Part shown: positions 59,160-64,000 of the stretch, in pieces | Layout: every line of letters starts with the position of its first letter | Position numbering within the stretch: position 1 is the stretch's first letter | Source of the DNA: Norana najaformis | Lineage: Eukaryota > Annelida > Clitellata > Crassiclitellata > Hormogastridae | Direction: 5' to 3' | Assembly: GCA_964023275.1 (NCBI GenBank) | Contig: OZ029915.1 | Span: 39,999,238 to 40,063,237 of the forward strand | DNA: 64,000 nt | The notes under the pieces: generated by a model | Told to the model about the DNA's origin: nothing | Database searches by the model: none | What the model saw: the letters and a program-made list of their open reading frames with translations, nothing else | Program-made: the position numbers and the translations under genes

Positions 59160-60700
59160 TCCATATCGGGCGCCAATCTACCCAACCGGGCTTTCCCTAC
59201 ATGACTCCAACAGCCAAACATTCCAGCTTCCCGTCCATCTCGATTGTGAACCTGACATCCCCTTGACTAGAGACGGACACTTCCAATGTCGAACTGTCGT
59301 TAAACACGTGCAGAATAAAACCGTCCAAAAAGGTCGAAATCCATATCAAACTCGCGCACAAATATCCAAATGCCAACTTGATCGCAGTTACAGAATGAAC
59401 AATCGATAAACTCCGCTTTATTATAAACTTTATGAGGAAATGACGAGCGGCCGGAGGCCATGACGACATCATGACAGTCGGTCATGCGCAGTTCCTGTCC
59501 GTTAGCCACTCAAGATATGGATTTAACTATCGTCGGCCATGCCAGGCTAAGGGGCACCAGGGCATAACCAAGCCAACCGCCCTCTCCTACGCTATGGCTA
59601 AATCCGCCACTGGGAAGAAGAAGCATAACTGACGCATTCGACACCGACACCACCTAATCGGTGGACGCAGGTATATGATATAACTCGCTCTGCAATGTAA
59701 GTAGCAAAATATTGAAAAGTGTACAAAAGTTTTCCAACCGACGTCAACGGCCTTTGATCTTTAAGAAGTCGTTAAACATTGGAAACTACTAATGTAAGTA
59801 GCCCTTTGTTTTCTTACTACAGTCACTCTTGATCAGTTGGGCCTATTTTATTCTTGTAGACCAATGTACTTGACTGGATAGTTTTCTACTATTTATATCG
59901 ACCATTTGAGATTAAAGAAAATGTAAAAAAATGAAAATTACACAACATCGGCTTATTTGCTATAAAAGACACATTTTGAGGCTAAGAGAATAATATTGAG
60001 ACCGAACTGCTGTCGTTCGATACAGAACTCAAACCGTTATATCAAAGGAATCTACATATAATCACAATTCCGAATACATTGTTTCCAATATGCAACCGTG
60101 CATTAGAAAACCATCACGGACAAGTAGGCCTAAATTTGCGAGAAACGCGCTCAGAAGGCAAATAGGCATAAAATTGGTCAAAATGAGTTCTTTGCATAGG
60201 CCTATATATATACATATATATATTCGTTGTAGTGTTAGCTATCAGTCTATAAGTTCTTATGTAGGCTAGAGTTTCACTGTCTAAATATTTTTAATTTTAA
60301 TTTTATTATGATGCCTCGCAACAAAATTCAATTTAACATGTACCTTGATGCTCCAAGTTGAAGTCGTGCACATCGAAGATTATGCAACGGAACAAGTCAT
60401 GTAAATAGTTTTCTTAGCCAGTTTTTATGGAGATTTCACTGATGACAGCCTCAGAGGCGAATACTTCCATTTACTGTTCTTATAAATATTCACGACCACT
60501 AAGCACAACGACTTAGTTATAGTAGTTATAGTTATAGAATATAGTAGTTATAGTTATGGCAGAGTAACTCGCAGTATCTCAATAGTAGCTGCGAAGAAAC
60601 TTCCATCTTTATAAATTTGTAACTTTTTTACTAGTTGTGAAAGAAACATGCGATAGTCACCACATTATTCAACAATTCCAGCCCAATCCAGTTCAATATA
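59160..60700. other. intergenic sequence, no supported gene
   Basis: Minus-strand frames at 59197-59509 are unassigned. A short TAGTTATAGTTATAG repeat lies at about 60515-60560 and an (AT)n patch at about 60203-60223. Confidence 0.45.
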
Positions 60701-60721
60701 CACTAAACTCTTTTTCCAGGG

Positions 60722-61115
60722 TTGTTACGTGTTCTTGTTGTTACATGTTTTTCTTCATCAAATGCATTAGATCGCCTTCGTGCACTTCACTGGCTTCTTG
60801 TTAAATGGTATATTAAGTTTAAAATTGCATGCTTGGCCTTTAAGGCTCATAACACTTGCCTGCCGTCATATCCTAATACATTGCTGACTCCATATTGCCC
60901 TCCTAGAGTCTTGCCTTCTTCTGCTAATGGTTTGTTGCAAGAACCTAGGTTCAGGACAAACGTAGGATCGTATGCCTTTAGCTGTTGTGCTCCTCGTATT
61001 TGGAATCGTCTACCACAAAAGGCGCGACTTGCAAACTCACTATCATCTTTTAAATAACTTTTTAAGACCAACTACTTCACCCTGGCTTTTGCATGATTCT
61101 ATCTTGGCCCCTAGT
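60722..61115 (+). mobile_element. second LINE family, ORF2 C-terminal fragment
   Basis: The frame contains RALHWLLVKWYIKFKIACLA, RTNVGSYAFSCCAPRIWNRL and PQKARLANSLSSFK, a standard C-terminus of CR1/L2-like ORF2. It is a different sequence from the TACGAT-tailed family. A stop after SSFK precedes a region that continues the homology in another frame (LKTNYFTLAFA). Its 3' flank (about 61208-61245) shares words with about 20165-20215 in ENOSF1 intron 5. Confidence 0.88.
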
Positions 61116-61956
61116 GAAAACACATCCGCGCCTCAGATTAAGGTGTATTTTGAGCATGTTATAAGTGCTTTAAATAAATTAGATAAATATCTAACTCAGT
61201 TTTTTTATTTTGGCCAACTTTTGAGGGTTTCCTAACGCACAGTCACATGGCCTATATGAAACCAACGAAAACCAACGCTCATATCGATTTCACCAAAACA
61301 GCCATGGTTGACGATGAAATCTAAAGAAGTTGGATTATTTAAAGCGACACCTGACACAAAAGTTTATGTCGATTCCGCTAGTGAACATCGGATAATGGGT
61401 AAAATAGGCATTTTCTGCATTCGTTCGTTCGTGGCATTCGTTCTGTCAGTTCTTTGATGTCAGTCAGGTCTAAACTTATGACTCGTCTCTTTCAACTTGC
61501 TCATCCAACATGCTTCTGGTTTCTCTCATCTACCAGATTTCGACATGGCTTCGCCAACGGATTAAGGTCTTTGATTTTGATTTTACTTGAAGCGACCATT
61601 GACTGATACCCTTGGACATTGTGATAACGGTGCTGTAGAAGTCATTAGATTAGTTTAGACTATAGATTTTCAAGATGCTCCAAGAATCGACTATGAAGCC
61701 TTTGTAGCCTAATAGACGTGCATTGAAAGAAATCAACCTGGATCATATGTACGGTCGTTGGCAATCGAACAAAGGGGACCTCAATAAGAACGGTTGAACA
61801 GAGGGAAAGAGGGGACATCCAATTGCGGACAAAGGTAGGGGGTTATGCCCAGCGCGGACGTCCAGATATATTTTGGTACATGGTGTTATTTGAGTAGCCC
61901 TACGTCCTGTGTCTTATGCACCAACTTCAATCAGACAGCAGTCCTTACCGCGATGG

Positions 61957-62080
61957 ATCTAAATAAAACCCAACCCCTTTGCCTATCGATTTTGTTTTGA
62001 CTGAGCGCCTGTGAATAAGCTGGTCCCCGTGACGTGGCTTTCGTTGGGCGCTGTAGAAACTCTGGATTACGATTACGATT
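61957..62080 (+). mobile_element. LINE (TACGAT-tailed family) 3' end, plus copy
   Basis: TGCCTATCGATTTTGTTTTG, GAGCGCCTGTGAATAAGC, TTCGTTGGGCGCTGTAG, terminal GGATTACGATTACGATT. Confidence 0.92.
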
Positions 62081-62084
62081 ATAA

Positions 62085-63480
62085 TTATTAGAGTCCTGTT
62101 GCTGAACGTGGCAGAATCAAAGTACCCCACTACATAGCTCCGTTAGCTCTGCAAGATTAGCAGAGACGCCCAATTCATAGAGCTTTAGTGCTCCGTTGGA
62201 GTGTGGACGTCAGCAAAGTAAATGAGTAGGGTAATGCCAAATGCGGACAAATGCAGACAAGGGAGGGATGGGTTCGAAGTAAGTAATTAACTGCTTAATT
62301 GATTCGTAGCAAAGTAAGTAGGCCTAATTATTTGCGGATGTCCTCTATGGACGATTGAAAAGACAAACTATAGACTAACTTATTACAAGTTTAACTTGTC
62401 CTTGTAGTCTTTTTCTTATTATACAACGCAATTTTAGAGCCTTTTAGTCTAGACCCAATAGATGTGCATTCTCACACGGACCAGAGCGCAGGTTTCAAAT
62501 GTTACTGCGCACGCGGTAGCTCAGTGCGCGCACGGCAAAAATATAGAGGAACGTTGGTCCATACGCCAGTTGTTGAAGCCGTAGCTATTAACGGAGAAGA
62601 AGAATGATTAAAAACTAAACACTACAGGCAACATATGTTTTTAGTTGAAGCCATGTGTGAAGCTAATTTTCGTTTAGCAATATAATTTAATTCTAATTAC
62701 GGCCTCCATTGATTTTCATTTCTTGGACGCACGTTTGCGTTTTCCAACCCGACATCTGTCGACGCAGTTTTAGGTCTTCAAAGGTCTACAGACACTTTAA
62801 ACCAGAAGCAAAACCAAGAAGACGGCTGTAAGGAACAACAGTGCTCTGAGAAAGCCGTTTCTTTCCAGCTAAAAATGCTCTTAATTGTTCTTCATTCTCT
62901 CAATGTCTAGATTCTTTAAATTTTGCTTAATCTTGGTAGCATGTCTTCAGATTGCCAGTACCTAATTAATCTCGACTCGACTTGGTCTGATTGTACTTAG
63001 GAATGCGGGTTTGTTTGAAGCGACCATTCATAACGTTAACAGCGCAATAGAAGAGTTTACAGACACGATCAGATTTTTATGAATGTAAAAAACGAAACCA
63101 GAGATGGAATTGTAAAGAAATTGAATGACATAAAATTCGTTTAGGATAATTGGCAAGCAATGAGCTTATTTGTTATTTCACAAAGGCATAAACCAACCGC
63201 ATTTACATGTAAACGTAGATTAAATTATTAGAAATATAATGACTTAGTCATATCCTGATGAAAAGTAATTAAAAAACGAGGTCTTTTACTCAAGGCAGTA
63301 TAAATCTAATCATCACATAACTCTGAGGTCAGACGTCGTGGTTCATGGCCTTACGTAATTTTCTGCTCAATTGATTCGTAACAAAGGTCGTTTCAATATG
63401 CTTAGGCCTATGTCAGTTATGCGAAACGGCTGAAGTGTACTGGGTAGCGATAGAATATTTATGATCGGTTTGTCGGTTCA
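62085..63480. other. intergenic sequence, no supported gene
   Basis: No exon-like frame. A TTGAAGCGACCATT word at about 63015 is shared with about 61588, suggesting another low-copy repeat. Confidence 0.45.
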
Positions 63481-63485
63481 GAGTG

Positions 63486-63569
63486 CTTGTTAAGTGTCAC
63501 TTGTTAAGTGTCACTTGTTAAGTGTCACTTGTTAAGTGTCACTTGTTAAGTGTCACTTGTTAAGTGTCA
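63486..63569. repeat. 14-bp palindromic minisatellite, 6 units
   Basis: Six near-perfect units of TTGTTAAGTGTCAC. Each junction forms AAGTGTCACTT, a 5-1-5 inverted repeat, so the array can fold into many alternative small hairpins. Confidence 0.95.
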
Positions 63570-63701
63570 ACATGACTACTACATGATTACTTCAGACATA
63601 ATGCACTTTGTTTCAAGTAAGCAGCTGTACGCTAGGTAGACCTTCTACTGCTCTGTCTGTGTGTATGTCTCTGGGTTTCTACTTCTATCTGTCTCTGTTT
63701 C

Positions 63702-63838
<137 letters not shown>

Positions 63839-64000
63839 TGCTCTGACTGTCTGATTTATAAGTTGTTCACATAAAGGCGTCGATTCTTTTCGTTCTACTC
63901 TATCACGTCAGCGTTTAAGCAGGTGTAATTGTGTAATTAAGGAAGGAACAGTGCACGACAGTACACGTATATACAATGCACCTGTATTCAAACATAAAAT

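Noticed and set aside
63486-63569. CRISPR-like array
   Set aside because: Contiguous 14-bp tandem units without spacers in a eukaryotic genome.

Overview
This is a 64 kb piece of an AT-rich, intron-rich animal genome. Spliced genes with GT-AG introns, tRNA-derived SINE remnants, many 5'-truncated LINE copies and long microsatellites all point to a metazoan. The most diagnostic feature is a microRNA cluster on the minus strand between about 3.9 and 6.6 kb: one mir-71 hairpin followed by four mir-2 family hairpins. The mir-2 family is known only from protostomes and the mir-71/mir-2 cluster is a protostome hallmark, so the window is most likely from a lophotrochozoan (mollusc, annelid, brachiopod or similar). 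I cannot narrow it further by eye.

Layout. 0.6-1.6 kb holds microsatellite and SINE debris. 1.9-2.9 kb carries the last visible exons of a HYDIN-like axonemal gene (+ strand). 3.9-6.6 kb carries the mir-71/mir-2 cluster (- strand); a candidate promoter and first exon for that transcript lie at 11.3-11.5 kb. 11.7-16.4 kb is a nest of LINE 3' ends on both strands. 16.7-26.0 kb is a complete 16-exon ENOSF1 (enolase-superfamily, L-fuconate dehydratase-like) gene with all expected catalytic residues. 26.8-27.2 kb has a possible exon of an unrecognised minus-strand gene. 27.3-36 kb is intergenic, with MITEs and simple repeats. 36.4-41.4 kb and 47.7-55.0 kb are two tandem, complete, three-exon beta-1,6-N-acetylglucosaminyltransferases (GCNT/Branch family, type II Golgi proteins). 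55-64 kb is intergenic with two further LINE fragments, a palindromic minisatellite and a long compound microsatellite.

The genes are not functionally linked as in an operon. Links worth noting are the tandem GCNT duplication, whose third exons share a tract that looks gene-converted, and the proximity of the miRNA cluster to the 3' end of HYDIN on the opposite strand. One LINE family, with a TACGAT hexamer tail instead of poly(A), accounts for about 20 fragments and for most open reading frames outside the real genes. CpG content and the palindromic word TAGGCCTA change sharply along the window and appear to mark transcription units. All calls were made by reading the sequence; no database search was run.
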